Source: Acidisarcina polymorpha
GTDB taxonomy: Bacteria > Acidobacteriota > Terriglobia > Terriglobales > Acidobacteriaceae
Assembly (NCBI RefSeq): GCF_003330725.1
Contig: NZ_CP030840.1
Coordinates: 6,070,116 to 6,134,115 of the forward strand
Length of the DNA: 64,000 nt
Reading direction: 5' to 3'
Shown: one piece after another, positions 34,706 through 43,032 of the stretch
Numbering within the stretch: the stretch's first letter is position 1
Layout of the letters: each line of letters opens with the position of its first letter
Position numbers and translations under genes: made by a program
The notes under the pieces: model-generated
The model's database searches: none
Seen by the model: only the letters and a program-made list of their open reading frames with translations
Told to the model about the DNA's origin: nothing

Positions 34706-35995
34706 ATGGAATGGCAGAGTAGTGAACGGGCGGCAATGATGAGAGCAGCGACTAAGATCGCGGGAAAGAAATGGGCGACAGGCAGCGAAGATGGCTATGT
34801 GCTCATCGGCGTCCTCTTTCTTGTCGTCATCATCTTGATCTGGCTGGCGGTGGCGGCGCCTAAAGTCGCGACTGCGATCCGCCGGGACAAGGAGCTGGAG
34901 CTCTACCATCGTGGCATGCAGTACACCCGCGGGATCAAACTCTATTACAAGAAGTTCGGAAGCTACCCAATCTCGCTCGATCAACTGGAAAACTCCAATA
35001 ACATTCGATTCCTTCGCAAGCGTTATAAGGACCCATTTACCGGGAAGGCCGATTGGCGGATCATTCACTTCGGCGAGGCCAAGGTTCCTCAAACCGGTCT
35101 CTTCGGACAACCGCTCGGGGCAGCCGGCGCTGCCGGAACCGGAGCTAACGGCGCTGGGACGACTGGAACCAACGGGCAAGCTTCGTCGGGATTTGGGGCC
35201 AGCAGCAGCTTTGGAAACAATAGCGGAAGCAGTGGTTCCAGTTTCGGCAACAGCTTCAGCAGCGGCGGTAGTGGTTCCAGCTTCGGGAGTAATGGGAGCG
35301 GATCGAGTTTCGGGAGCAGCAACGGATCCAGCTTTGGAAGCAGCAACGGCGGATCCGGTTTTGGTGGAGGTTCCAGTTCCGGATTCGGAGGCAGCGGCAC
35401 CTCCTCGAGCAACCCCACGTCGCCCGGCGATCCTGGATCTGGCCCGGGGCTAAGCGGCGCTGGGACCGGAACTTCCGGATCGGGCTTTGGCACACCAGGC
35501 AGCAGCACCGGCGGCACAACCGGCCTCGGCACGAGCACCCTCACTTCGAGCAATGGTTCGCCGATCGGGAGTGGCGGCCCGATCGTTGGTGTGGCCAGCT
35601 CCGTCACCAAGGAATCAATTCGGGAATACAAGAAGCAGAAACACTACAACGAGTGGGAGTTTGTCTATAACCCGCAGACTGACCTGGGGGGTCTCGGTGG
35701 CAATAACGGCATGGGAGTGGCGGGCGCCGGGGGAAACACTGGATTTGGCAATAATCCTGGTTCCAGCTTTGGCGGCGGTTCCAACTCTGGTTTCGGTAAT
35801 AATTCTGGCTCAAGCTTTGGCGGTAATTCCGGCTCTGGTTTCGGCAATTCCTCTGGATCAGGCTTTGGCAACAATCCGGGATCCGGGTTCGGAAACAATA
35901 ACAACGGCAATTCAGGCAACAATGGAAATCCAGGATCAAATCCCGGGACGGGCACTCCCCCAAACAACAATCCCAATCAGCCTACTCCGCAATAG
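34706..35995 (+). CDS. GspG-like pseudopilin with Gly/Ser/Asn FG-repeat tail
   Basis: The 429-residue protein begins with a pseudopilin-like N-terminus: a short basic leader, then GYVLIGVLFLVVIILIW, a membrane helix and amphipathic extension with KVATAIRRDKELELYHRG. The next 90 residues hold the GspG-like core (YPISLDQLENS, KRYKDPFTGKADW). The remainder is two blocks of low-complexity repeats, SSFG, SGFG and GFGNN, around a conserved stretch with KESIREYKKQKHYNEW. About sixteen FG dipeptides occur. Processing by a prepilin peptidase is uncertain, because the position before the helix lacks a clean G-F/M cut site. The start could also be ATG 34736 or 34739. Confidence 0.75.
   Translation: MEWQSSERAAMMRAATKIAGKKWATGSEDGYVLIGVLFLVVIILIWLAVAAPKVATAIRRDKELELYHRGMQYTRGIKLYYKKFGSYPISLDQLENSNNIRFLRKRYKDPFTGKADWRIIHFGEAKVPQTGLFGQPLGAAGAAGTGANGAGTTGTNGQASSGFGASSSFGNNSGSSGSSFGNSFSSGGSGSSFGSNGSGSSFGSSNGSSFGSSNGGSGFGGGSSSGFGGSGTSSSNPTSPGDPGSGPGLSGAGTGTSGSGFGTPGSSTGGTTGLGTSTLTSSNGSPIGSGGPIVGVASSVTKESIREYKKQKHYNEWEFVYNPQTDLGGLGGNNGMGVAGAGGNTGFGNNPGSSFGGGSNSGFGNNSGSSFGGNSGSGFGNSSGSGFGNNPGSGFGNNNNGNSGNNGNPGSNPGTGTPPNNNPNQPTPQ
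35183..35910 (+). repeat. Coding FG/GN-rich low-complexity repeats
   Basis: This is the repeat-coding part of the pseudopilin gene. Codons for Gly, Ser, Asn and Phe recur in 7- to 10-residue units (GSSFGSN, GSGFGNN). The two blocks, roughly 35183-35410 and 35740-35910, are separated by a unique segment. Repeat codons are varied (GGA, GGC, GGT and TTT, TTC), so the peptide pattern is kept while the DNA drifts. Confidence 0.8.
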
Positions 35996-36151
35996 AACGA
36001 CGCGAACCCTCAATAGCTGAAGTCTGATCCATACGGAACCCGCACCTTCTTTGCGAGCGGCGTAATAGTTGTGTAACCGTCGAGCAGCTTTACTTGATTG
36101 TCATCTGAATGGGCGCTGTCCCTGTTTCAATCAGGTCAGAGGCCGCCACGC

Positions 36152-37093
36152 GTGAACTCACAAGCTGTTGTCGATCCGCCACTCTCGGACGTCGCTCCTG
36201 CCTTAACTCCTGGGATTTCGGCGGAAGATCAACCGCTCCTCACGACGCCGGCCATTCATCCGCTTAGCCGCGCGGCGCAGGACCGATCCGTCAACTGGTT
36301 CACGCTCTTCTTCGTGGCTCTTTTCCATGCCGGCGCAATTGCCGCATTGTTCTTCTTTAGCTGGAGCGCCATCGCGGCAAGCCTCGTGTTTTGGTTTCTC
36401 GCGATCAACCTTGGAATCTGTGTCGGCTACCATCGCCTGCTCACCCATCGCGGCTATCGGACATCGCGGCTGCTGGCCCGTGGGCTCGCAGTGTGTGGGA
36501 CCTTGGCGCTCGAGGGCAGTCCGATTTATTGGGTAGTAAACCACCGTATCCATCATCAGCTGACCGACAAGCATGGTGACCCGCATACTCCCAAAGATGG
36601 CGGGTGGTGGTCTCATGCGGGGTGGGTTATTCATGGCGAAGGCTTGTCGACGCAGCCAGAGCTGATCCGCAGATACGCTCCGGATTTGCTCAAAGATCCT
36701 TTTCTCGTACTGCTGAGCAAGTACCATTATGTGCCGCTGATCCTCTCCGCAATCCTCCTTTATGCCCTTGGAGGATTACCCTGGCTGCTTTGGGGGGTTT
36801 TTTTTCGGGTGACGATTGGATTGCACGCAGTCTGGTTCGTCAACTCAGCCACGCATATTTGGGGCTCGCGTCGCTTTCCGACCAAGGACGAGTCTCGCAA
36901 TCTCTGGTGGGTTGCACTGCTCACGGGCGGTGAGGGATGGCACAATAACCATCACGCATTTCCGGTTTCGGCGCGGCATGGCTTTGCATGGTATGAGTTC
37001 GACCTGAACTACTACGTCATCTGGACTTTGGGGAAGGCAGGCCTGGCCAAACAGATCAACCTAGCACAACCCTTGCGAGAGAAAGGTCGTTAG
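36152..37093 (+). CDS. Acyl-CoA/acyl-lipid delta-9 fatty-acid desaturase
   Basis: The 313-residue protein is a membrane di-iron desaturase. The three histidine boxes are HRLLTH, HRIHH and HNNHH (in GEGWHNNHHAFP), with hydrophobic segments before the first and between the second and third. It introduces double bonds into acyl chains and so adjusts membrane fluidity. The frame opens at TTG 36098, but GTG 36152, with AGAGG about ten bases before it, is a better start. The gene stands alone after the pilus block and before a strong bidirectional terminator, so it is probably monocistronic. Confidence 0.88.
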   Translation: MNSQAVVDPPLSDVAPALTPGISAEDQPLLTTPAIHPLSRAAQDRSVNWFTLFFVALFHAGAIAALFFFSWSAIAASLVFWFLAINLGICVGYHRLLTHRGYRTSRLLARGLAVCGTLALEGSPIYWVVNHRIHHQLTDKHGDPHTPKDGGWWSHAGWVIHGEGLSTQPELIRRYAPDLLKDPFLVLLSKYHYVPLILSAILLYALGGLPWLLWGVFFRVTIGLHAVWFVNSATHIWGSRRFPTKDESRNLWWVALLTGGEGWHNNHHAFPVSARHGFAWYEFDLNYYVIWTLGKAGLAKQINLAQPLREKGR

Positions 37094-37142
37094 GTCTCCT
37101 TAAAAGGACCCGGAAGGACGGCTCGGCAAGATTGATCTACGG

Positions 37143-37182
37143 ACAAGAAGAAGCCCGCGCCAGTGCGCGGGCTTCTTCTTGT
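37143..37182. terminator. Strong bidirectional intrinsic terminator
   Basis: An 18-base perfect stem spans 37143-37160 and 37165-37182 with a CAGT loop. The stem has a GC core flanked by AAGAAGAA/TTCTTCTT, so both strands end in a T-rich arm. It lies between the convergent desaturase and Fe-S protein genes. Confidence 0.85.
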
Positions 37183-37219
37183 TACAGCGAAAGCAACGAA
37201 AACAACCGCATGAGTTTAT

Positions 37220-37612
37220 CTAAACGCTGAATGAGGAGCCGCAGCCACAAGTGCTCTTGGTGTTGGGATTCTCAAACTTGAAGCCTGCCGCTTCCAGGGT
37301 TTCGACATAGTCGACGACACACCCATTGAGATACATCAACGACGTCGCATCGACAAACACCTTGAGGGCGCCGTAGGTGAACACCTTGTCCATCATACCG
37401 GGTTGATTTTCGAAGGACATCGAATATTGAAAGCCTGAGCATCCGCCACCAACCACACCTATGCGGAGGCCAGCGGGCAACGGGTCCTGGGTCGCCATGA
37501 TTTCGCGTACTTTCTCGATTGCCGAATCGCTCAGCGTAAGGGGCGGCACAGACTTGAAAGTGTCGGGGGCGGGCACAACAGTTGCTGGTGCCTGGACAGT
37601 GCTGGTTGCCAT
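37220..37612 (-). CDS. erpA: A-type iron-sulfur cluster assembly/insertion protein
   Basis: The 130-residue protein is an ErpA/IscA/HesB-family carrier that hands Fe-S clusters to apo-enzymes. The three conserved cysteines are in GGGCSGFQY and the C-terminal CGCGSSF. The core is preceded by about 25 extra residues rich in Ala, Pro and Val. ATG 37612 has TAGGAGAGAG just upstream in mRNA sense; the frame to 37687 is rejected. Nearby candidates for its clusters include HemW in the same window, but that is not evidence of a link. The name erpA rather than iscA follows from the absence of isc genes here and is tentative. Confidence 0.88.
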   Translation of the reverse strand: MATSTVQAPATVVPAPDTFKSVPPLTLSDSAIEKVREIMATQDPLPAGLRIGVVGGGCSGFQYSMSFENQPGMMDKVFTYGALKVFVDATSLMYLNGCVVDYVETLEAAGFKFENPNTKSTCGCGSSFSV

Positions 37613-37645
37613 AGATCTCTCTCCTAAAGAACCACTGGTGATGCT

Positions 37646-37674
37646 AGTGTAAACCCCAAAGGGCGTGGTCACAA
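37646..37674 (-). promoter_or_regulatory. Candidate promoter of the Fe-S carrier gene
   Basis: On the minus strand TTGTGA (37674-37669) and TACACT (37651-37646) are spaced by 17 bases, each with four of six matches to the sigma70 consensus. They lie about 35 bases before the ATG. Confidence 0.35.
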
Positions 37675-37755
37675 TCGTTTGCAGCAAATGGTTTGTATCT
37701 GTATGCGAAACGAGTCAACTCAACCTTAATTTGATGCGCTAAATCACGACAAGGC

Positions 37756-38211
37756 TCAAGATGTCGGAGGCCGGGCTGTAAGCCTCTTCGAGATGCGGTC
37801 GAACTGGTCCTGGGTGAGAATACCTCGGGAAACCAGTTCGTTGGGCGCGGAGTAGGGCCGTCCGGCAAGGATCTTGCGAGCCTTAGCGGGCGAAATTCCC
37901 GGAAGCGCAACGAGCTGGTCTCGGGTGGCGTTATTTAGGTCCACCGGTGGCAAAGCGGGACCACTGCCCTGGAGACCCTGCCTCACTCCGGCGGCAACCG
38001 CGTTGATCTTGTCCTCGGCATTGGCTGCTGCGACCCGGGCATCCGCCGCAGCTTTCTCCGTTCCCTGCTTAACCTGCTGGGTAGTTTCGGCTGCCTGCTG
38101 CTGGATCTGCTGGTTTGACGGAGCGCTGCTGCATCCCGCCAGACTGGTTGCTGCCAGCAGGATGGCGGCAACTACCGGGGACTTTTCGACGGCCTGTCTT
38201 GCTGTGCTCAT
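37756..38211 (-). CDS. ComEA-like helix-hairpin-helix lipoprotein
   Basis: The 151-residue protein has a lipoprotein signal (LAATSLAGC, lipobox Cys near residue 27), a Gln/Ala-rich helical linker and a C-terminal helix-hairpin-helix: VDLNNATRDQLVALPGIS followed by PAKARKILAGRPY. ComEA-type HhH proteins bind DNA during uptake, but many secreted HhH proteins have no proven DNA role. ATG 38211 is preceded by GAGGTCACCC. A link to the pilus cluster about 2 kb away (natural transformation) is an appealing inference but not shown by the sequence. Confidence 0.75.
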   Translation of the reverse strand: MSTARQAVEKSPVVAAILLAATSLAGCSSAPSNQQIQQQAAETTQQVKQGTEKAAADARVAAANAEDKINAVAAGVRQGLQGSGPALPPVDLNNATRDQLVALPGISPAKARKILAGRPYSAPNELVSRGILTQDQFDRISKRLTARPPTS

Positions 38212-38276
38212 GGGTGACCTCGTTCGCTTAGCCGTAGTTCTAATCATCCCTGGACACCATGTTCAGGACCCGGCTA

Positions 38277-38975
38277 CTATTTCGCCTCTGAATTTAGCAC
38301 TGTTCCATGCGCCACGACATCCACATCGACCTCCTTGCCAACCCGTAAAAGAAAGGAGCTAGGATCCTTCATCCCCCAAGCTACATAAGGGACCGAGAAG
38401 TGGGTCGTCGCAGTAGCTTGGTTGCCTTCGAAATCGACCTTAATCTGCAAGGTGAACGGATGATCAGCGCCATGGATATTGAAGATGCCGCCGGCTGTGA
38501 GGGTCTGGCTTATTCCCGGTTTCGCGCTGCCAGTAATCTTACTGGGATGGAAGAACGCCTCGGGATATCTGTCAGACTCGAGGACTTCCTTCTGCATCTT
38601 GGCGTCACGGCTTTTGTTGCCGCTTTCCCCACTGGCTAGATCAATCAGTATCTCGCCTTCGGAAACGCCGGTGGCCGGGTCATATGTCACCAGGCCGCCC
38701 TTGAGTTTGAAGGTGCCGTGGGTGGTGTGCGTGTTTCCCTTAAGCTCCCATTTGATCTCGGTTGTGGCGGGATCGAGCTTCACGGCGACCTTCGGGGTTT
38801 GCGTCTCGGCACTCACCGCGCCGCAGAACACCAGTATAGAAAGCGCGAGGAGGCGCTTTCTAAAACTTATGGCGAACGAGAAACGGTTGCAATGAAGTGC
38901 TCTTCCGATCGTGGTGAAAATCTCTTCCCGGCCGCAAGCCGGAAACCTATTAAAGCGTTGCTTCTGCTTGGCCAA
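38277..38975 (-). CDS. YceI-family periplasmic protein
   Basis: The product (about 232 residues) is a YceI-like lipocalin-fold protein: VKLDPATTEIKWELKGNTHTTHGTFKLKG is split over the first strands and FFHPSKITG and GIFNIHGADHPFTLQI follow. YceI proteins bind polyisoprenoid or amphiphilic ligands in the periplasm. A hydrophobic signal segment (RKRLLALSILVFCGAVSAE) precedes the domain. No ATG lies close to it. TTG 38975 has AGGAGG eight bases upstream, but the resulting leader is unusually long and overlaps the end of the upstream FAD gene by 26 bases. A rarer start nearer the hydrophobic segment is possible. Confidence 0.75.
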   Translation of the reverse strand: MAKQKQRFNRFPACGREEIFTTIGRALHCNRFSFAISFRKRLLALSILVFCGAVSAETQTPKVAVKLDPATTEIKWELKGNTHTTHGTFKLKGGLVTYDPATGVSEGEILIDLASGESGNKSRDAKMQKEVLESDRYPEAFFHPSKITGSAKPGISQTLTAGGIFNIHGADHPFTLQIKVDFEGNQATATTHFSVPYVAWGMKDPSSFLLRVGKEVDVDVVAHGTVLNSEAK

Positions 38976-40182
38976 ACTCGGCGCCTCCTGCATTGACCTG
39001 AGATGCATCCTGAGGGGCAGCAGCCTCAGAAGAGGTCTTCGGATACAGGAGGCGGCCCATGAGGCGAAGTCCCAGTCCTACTCCGAAGCCAGCAGGCACG
39101 ATGTCGCCGACGTGCACGGCGAGCAAGCGGGTAAAGAGCTCGGAGTCCTCAGCTAGAAGACGGAGTGCCCGGTTCCGGAGCCAAGGCCAGCGATCCATAG
39201 CGAGCATCATAGCTGCCATCGCCTGGGGGATCCTCAAAATTCTGCTATGTCCAATTTCGTAGTCCCTGATAGAGTGCCGGCCCAGCGCTTCGCCGAGGAG
39301 CAGCGCCTCGCGGAACGCTGAGGCCAATCCTTCGCCGGTGATGGCGTCAGCGGAACCAGAGGCGTCTCCTATGAGCGCAACGTTGCCACGGGTGACGCGG
39401 CGGAGCTTTCGGGTGGACGTCACTGCTCCGCGTCCCCGGCCGATGGTGGGAACGCCCAGCAGCTTCCTGCGCAGGTAGGGAAACCCTTCAAGGATCTCAT
39501 CGAACTTCGGACCCCGATGTCGTGTAATCGCAGCCATACAGATCTCGTTTTCCCCGACCGGGGTCACATAGACTTGTCCCAGGTCGCTCCAATGGACCTC
39601 GACATGATCGCTCCAGGGTGCGGCAGCGTAGTGACGCCGGAAGCCAAATCTTTCAGTGAGCCGGAATCCAGCGTCGAGATCTGCCCAATGTCGAACACTG
39701 GATGCTTCGCCATCGGCGCCAATCAGATAGCGAAACCGGAAGCTCTGTCCCGCCACCCGGACCTCGCCATTCGACCTAAGTTCGGCACGGGAGTTCCATT
39801 GGAACCGAACCCCCAGTTGCGCCGCACGTTCGATGAGTCGCTCGTGCAGATCCAGGCGAGGAATGCCAATGCCTCTGCCTTGAGGAAAGTCCGCAGTGGC
39901 CAAGTGTTCCCGGCCGCGGTTACGTTGGGCGAAGTGAATCCCCGAGAATTCAAGTCCACCAGTCAGTTCAACCCCAAGCAGAGCAAGTTCGCGCCGCGAG
40001 TCCGGCATCAAGCCCTCACCGCACGCTTTATCTATCGGTGGAGTGAGTGCATCAACTATGACCACGTCGAGACCTTGCTGGCGCAGGGCAATCCCGGCGG
40101 CCAGACCAGCGGGTCCACCGCCAATTACCAATGCATCACAGGAGCAGTTTTGGTACGTATTCGATTTAGGAGTTCTTATCAT
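38950..40182 (-). CDS. FAD-dependent geranylgeranyl-reductase-like oxidoreductase
   Basis: The 410-residue flavoprotein has the dinucleotide fold ALVIGGGPAGLAAGIALRQQ near its N-terminus, an active-site-type CGEGLMPDSR, the LIGADGEASSVR motif and the second FAD signature IGDASGSADAITGEG. This is the geranylgeranyl-reductase or tryptophan-halogenase-like branch of group A flavoproteins. The gene follows the type III polyketide synthase gene on the same strand after 192 bases. Such reductases and monooxygenases are frequent partners of bacterial type III synthases, where they modify the pyrone or alkylresorcinol product. That partnership is inferred from family knowledge. Confidence 0.8.
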   Translation of the reverse strand: MIRTPKSNTYQNCSCDALVIGGGPAGLAAGIALRQQGLDVVIVDALTPPIDKACGEGLMPDSRRELALLGVELTGGLEFSGIHFAQRNRGREHLATADFPQGRGIGIPRLDLHERLIERAAQLGVRFQWNSRAELRSNGEVRVAGQSFRFRYLIGADGEASSVRHWADLDAGFRLTERFGFRRHYAAAPWSDHVEVHWSDLGQVYVTPVGENEICMAAITRHRGPKFDEILEGFPYLRRKLLGVPTIGRGRGAVTSTRKLRRVTRGNVALIGDASGSADAITGEGLASAFREALLLGEALGRHSIRDYEIGHSRILRIPQAMAAMMLAMDRWPWLRNRALRLLAEDSELFTRLLAVHVGDIVPAGFGVGLGLRLMGRLLYPKTSSEAAAPQDASQVNAGGAEFGQAEATL

Positions 40183-40374
40183 CCTTCAGCCAACCATCTT
40201 TCTATTCCCAGCCTATGCTCCAAACAGCGGCACCAGGACGATGAGGCTTCCGAATGACAAACAAGTGACACAATCTGGCCTAACGACGACACTTGGATCT
40301 CTACCGCAAATTCTTCTTCAAACGGCCAAGCATCAGGAAGCGGATCTTAACTCTTTTTGCAGGTAATTCTGGCT

Positions 40375-41424
40375 CTACCACTCGAGTAGCGACATCTCCG
40401 CGCAAAACCCGGGTCCCATTGCGGCAAGGATGCTTCGTGTTCCGGGTGCGGGGCGACGATTTTTCATGACTTCGTCGAGCACGATCAGCACCGAACCTGA
40501 GGATAGGTTGCCAACTCTCTTCAATGCCTGCCAGGAGACGTCCAGCTCGCCGTTGGTGAGATTGAGTGCTTCGGCGGTCGCTTCAAGCACCTTAGGGCCT
40601 CCAGTGTGCATGATCCACGACCCGACATCGCCTCGGGTCAACCCGCGGGTGGCAAGGAATTCATCTACGTTTTTGCCCAGGTTTTTGAGTACAACGTTCG
40701 GCACTTCTGGGGACAGAATGACCTGGAAGCCTTTCTCGGAGACCTTCCAGCCCATCACATCCTGAGTATCTGGATAAAACACCTGAGTGCTGGCGACGAG
40801 GTTGGGTCCGGGCAAGTTAACGTTTGCTCCAGCGATCAAGACTGCGACCGCACCATCGCCAAAGAGACCTGAGGCGATCAACGCCGCTGGATTGATATCG
40901 CCGCGCTGCCAGGTGAGCGAACACAGCTCTACTGAGAGCAGAACGGCGACCTGGTCAGGAAAGGCGCGGACGTAATCGGCTGCACGAGCCAATCCCGCCG
41001 CACCGGCAACGCAGCCTAGTCCGAAGAGGGGGTTGCGCTTCAGCTTCGGATTGAGCTTCATCTTGTTGACCAGCCGCGCGTCGATCGACGGGCTCGAGAT
41101 GCCGGTCACCGAGACGAAGAAGAGAGCGCCGATCTTGTCTCGTCCCACCCCTGCGGTCTTCAGAACGCAGTCGATCGCCCGTTCGCCAAGTTGTTCGGCG
41201 ACCTCGATCCAGACATCGTTCATCTTGCCCCAGGTATTCAGGTCCTGGTATTCGAGCAGCGGGCGGCAATAGTAACGTCCATCGACGCCGGTCCGGAAGA
41301 AGAGTCGTTCCAGCATGGGTGCGCATTCGGCACCTCGGTCCCAGTGGTTCTTGAGAGCGTCGACCACCTCCCGCTGCGTGAAGTAATACTCTGGAAAAGC
41401 GGTGGCTGTATTGGCAATACGCAT
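40375..41424 (-). CDS. Type III polyketide synthase
   Basis: The 349-residue protein belongs to the chalcone/stilbene synthase superfamily. The catalytic triad is visible: Cys138 in FGLGCVAGAAGL, His273 in WIMHTGGPKVLEA and Asn306 in VGNLSSGSVL. It extends an acyl-CoA starter with malonyl-CoA and cyclises the chain to pyrones or resorcinols. Fatty starters are common in bacterial homologues (alkylpyrone or alkylresorcinol), but the product cannot be told here. It is the first gene of a minus-strand unit with the FAD reductase. The usual third partner, an isoprenylcysteine methyltransferase-like gene, is not present. Confidence 0.9.
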   Translation of the reverse strand: MRIANTATAFPEYYFTQREVVDALKNHWDRGAECAPMLERLFFRTGVDGRYYCRPLLEYQDLNTWGKMNDVWIEVAEQLGERAIDCVLKTAGVGRDKIGALFFVSVTGISSPSIDARLVNKMKLNPKLKRNPLFGLGCVAGAAGLARAADYVRAFPDQVAVLLSVELCSLTWQRGDINPAALIASGLFGDGAVAVLIAGANVNLPGPNLVASTQVFYPDTQDVMGWKVSEKGFQVILSPEVPNVVLKNLGKNVDEFLATRGLTRGDVGSWIMHTGGPKVLEATAEALNLTNGELDVSWQALKRVGNLSSGSVLIVLDEVMKNRRPAPGTRSILAAMGPGFCAEMSLLEW

Positions 41425-41789
41425 GTGAGGTTTCTCTATGCTCCCTGGCTCTGTTCTTGGATTGAGCAGCAGGTCAGAAGGCCCTCGCTCCCACAGCCAT
41501 GTATCAAGTGTCTTCTGGAGTATTCCACGCGATGACCCAAATCGGGAATAGCGCTTTTGGCTCGGGCCGAAGTTTTTCTGTCGTTCGAAGGTAAAAGCGG
41601 CTACTTACCGGAGCTGGCAAAGCACCCCCTGGAACCTGACTGCTTCAGCTGCAAGAAAGAACCCCACGAGACAGCTCGCACTCGGAGCAGAGACCAAGGA
41701 CCTCCATACCCGCGGCCGGTCGGCTTACCGTAACTCTGCTTTTGCACTAGAATCGGTTGGTTGTGACCTCCCACGTTCCGGAGTTGTCG
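41425..41789. other. 365-base divergent intergenic region
   Basis: This is the only gene-free stretch over 300 bases. It separates the type III synthase (minus) from the glycogen synthase (plus). A likely plus-strand promoter is TTACCG (41725-41730), a 17-base spacer and TAGAAT (41748-41753), about 35 bases before the ATG. I see no clear promoter for the minus-strand gene, no RNA gene and no repeat. A minus-strand frame within it (41601 onward) extends antisense into the glycogen synthase gene and is non-coding. Confidence 0.5.
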
Positions 41790-43010
41790 ATGCGAGCAGC
41801 ACTGTTTACCCGCGAATATCCCCCGCACGTGTATGGTGGGGCCGGCGTCCATGTGGAGTATCTCAGCTGGGAGCTCTCGAGGCTGATCGAGGTTGAAGTT
41901 CATTGTTGGGGGGAGCAGTGGTCGGACGCCGACACGCTGCGCGTGATTGGGCAGCAGCCTTGGACCGAGATCACGAGTGATACCTCCGGTCAGTTCAAGA
42001 CTGCGCTTGAAGCGCTGAGCCTCAATTTGACTCAAATCAAGGCGCTTTCAGGCGTGGATATTGCCCATACGCACACCTGGTATGTTGCCATGGCTGGTTT
42101 CCTGGCCAAGAAGCTTTATGGGCTTCCCTTCGTCCTGACGGTTCATAGTCTGGAGCCGCTGCGCGCCTGGAAGGCGGAACAGCTGGGCACCGGCTACGCG
42201 CTGAGTTCGTGGATGGAGAAGACTGCGATCCTTGACGCCGATGCGGTGATCGCGGTCTCAAATGGCACCCGCGAAGACATCCTCCGTGCCTATCCGGAGA
42301 TCGATCCGGCTCGTATTCATGTGATCTACAACGGCATCAATCTCCGGGAATATCGTAAGACGGCGGACACTGACGCACTCATTCGCTACGGTGTCGATCC
42401 GACTCGGCCGTACGTGCTCTTCGTCGGCCGCATCACCCGGCAGAAGGGCGTGACCCATTTAGTCGACGCCATCCAATACATGCCTCCTGAGACCCAGGTC
42501 GTCTTGTGCGCGGGCGCTCCCGACACTCCGGTGATCGCCGAAGAAATGCGGCATAAGTTTCACGAGGCAAAGATGAAGAATCCACGGATCGTGTGGATCG
42601 AAAAGATGGTCTCCAAGGAGGAGGCGATCCAGCTCTATAGCAACGCCCAGGTCTTTTGTTGCCCCTCCGTCTACGAGCCTTTCGGCATCATTAACCTGGA
42701 GGCGATGGCCTGCGAAACCGCCGTCGTGGCGAGCGCTACTGGAGGAATCAAGGAAGTTGTCGTTGATGGCGAAACCGGCTACCTAGTGCCGTTTGAAGCT
42801 GATCCCGTTACCGGCTTTCCTTCTCACCCGGACCAGTTCGCCCGCGACTTAGGGGCAAAGGTCACCGAACTGCTCGGCGACCCGCAAAAGTGCGAACGTT
42901 TCGGCAAAGCCGGCCGCAAACGCGCCGAGGAGGTCTTCAGTTGGACGTCAGTTGCGGAGCAGACGGTGCACTTGTACATGAAGCTGATCGCAGACCGGAA
43001 ACCAGCCTGA
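41790..43010 (+). CDS. glgA: GT4-type glycogen synthase (GlgM-like)
   Basis: The 406-residue protein is a GT-B glycosyltransferase of the actinobacterial-type GlgA/GlgM family. Marks are TREYPPHVYGGAGVHVEYL at the N-terminus, LFVGRITRQKG for the nucleotide-sugar side and PSVYEPFGIINLEAMAC for the retaining E-x7-E region. Members use ADP-glucose to make either glycogen or alpha-maltose-1-phosphate for the GlgE route. Which applies here cannot be told, as no glgE, glgB or glgC is in the window. ATG 41790 has GGAG six bases upstream; the frame opens with TTG 41757. Confidence 0.87.
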   Translation: MRAALFTREYPPHVYGGAGVHVEYLSWELSRLIEVEVHCWGEQWSDADTLRVIGQQPWTEITSDTSGQFKTALEALSLNLTQIKALSGVDIAHTHTWYVAMAGFLAKKLYGLPFVLTVHSLEPLRAWKAEQLGTGYALSSWMEKTAILDADAVIAVSNGTREDILRAYPEIDPARIHVIYNGINLREYRKTADTDALIRYGVDPTRPYVLFVGRITRQKGVTHLVDAIQYMPPETQVVLCAGAPDTPVIAEEMRHKFHEAKMKNPRIVWIEKMVSKEEAIQLYSNAQVFCCPSVYEPFGIINLEAMACETAVVASATGGIKEVVVDGETGYLVPFEADPVTGFPSHPDQFARDLGAKVTELLGDPQKCERFGKAGRKRAEEVFSWTSVAEQTVHLYMKLIADRKPA

Positions 43011-43032
43011 GAAGTAAAGTTGAAGCAACGTC

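Noticed and set aside
35089-35631. Minus-strand 180-residue Pro/Leu-repeat frame
   Set aside because: It is the mirror image of the Gly/Ser/Phe repeat region of the pseudopilin gene; no ribosome site and no family.
41601-42035. Minus-strand 144-residue frame near the glycogen synthase start
   Set aside because: It crosses from the intergenic region into the antisense of glgA and has no recognisable domain.
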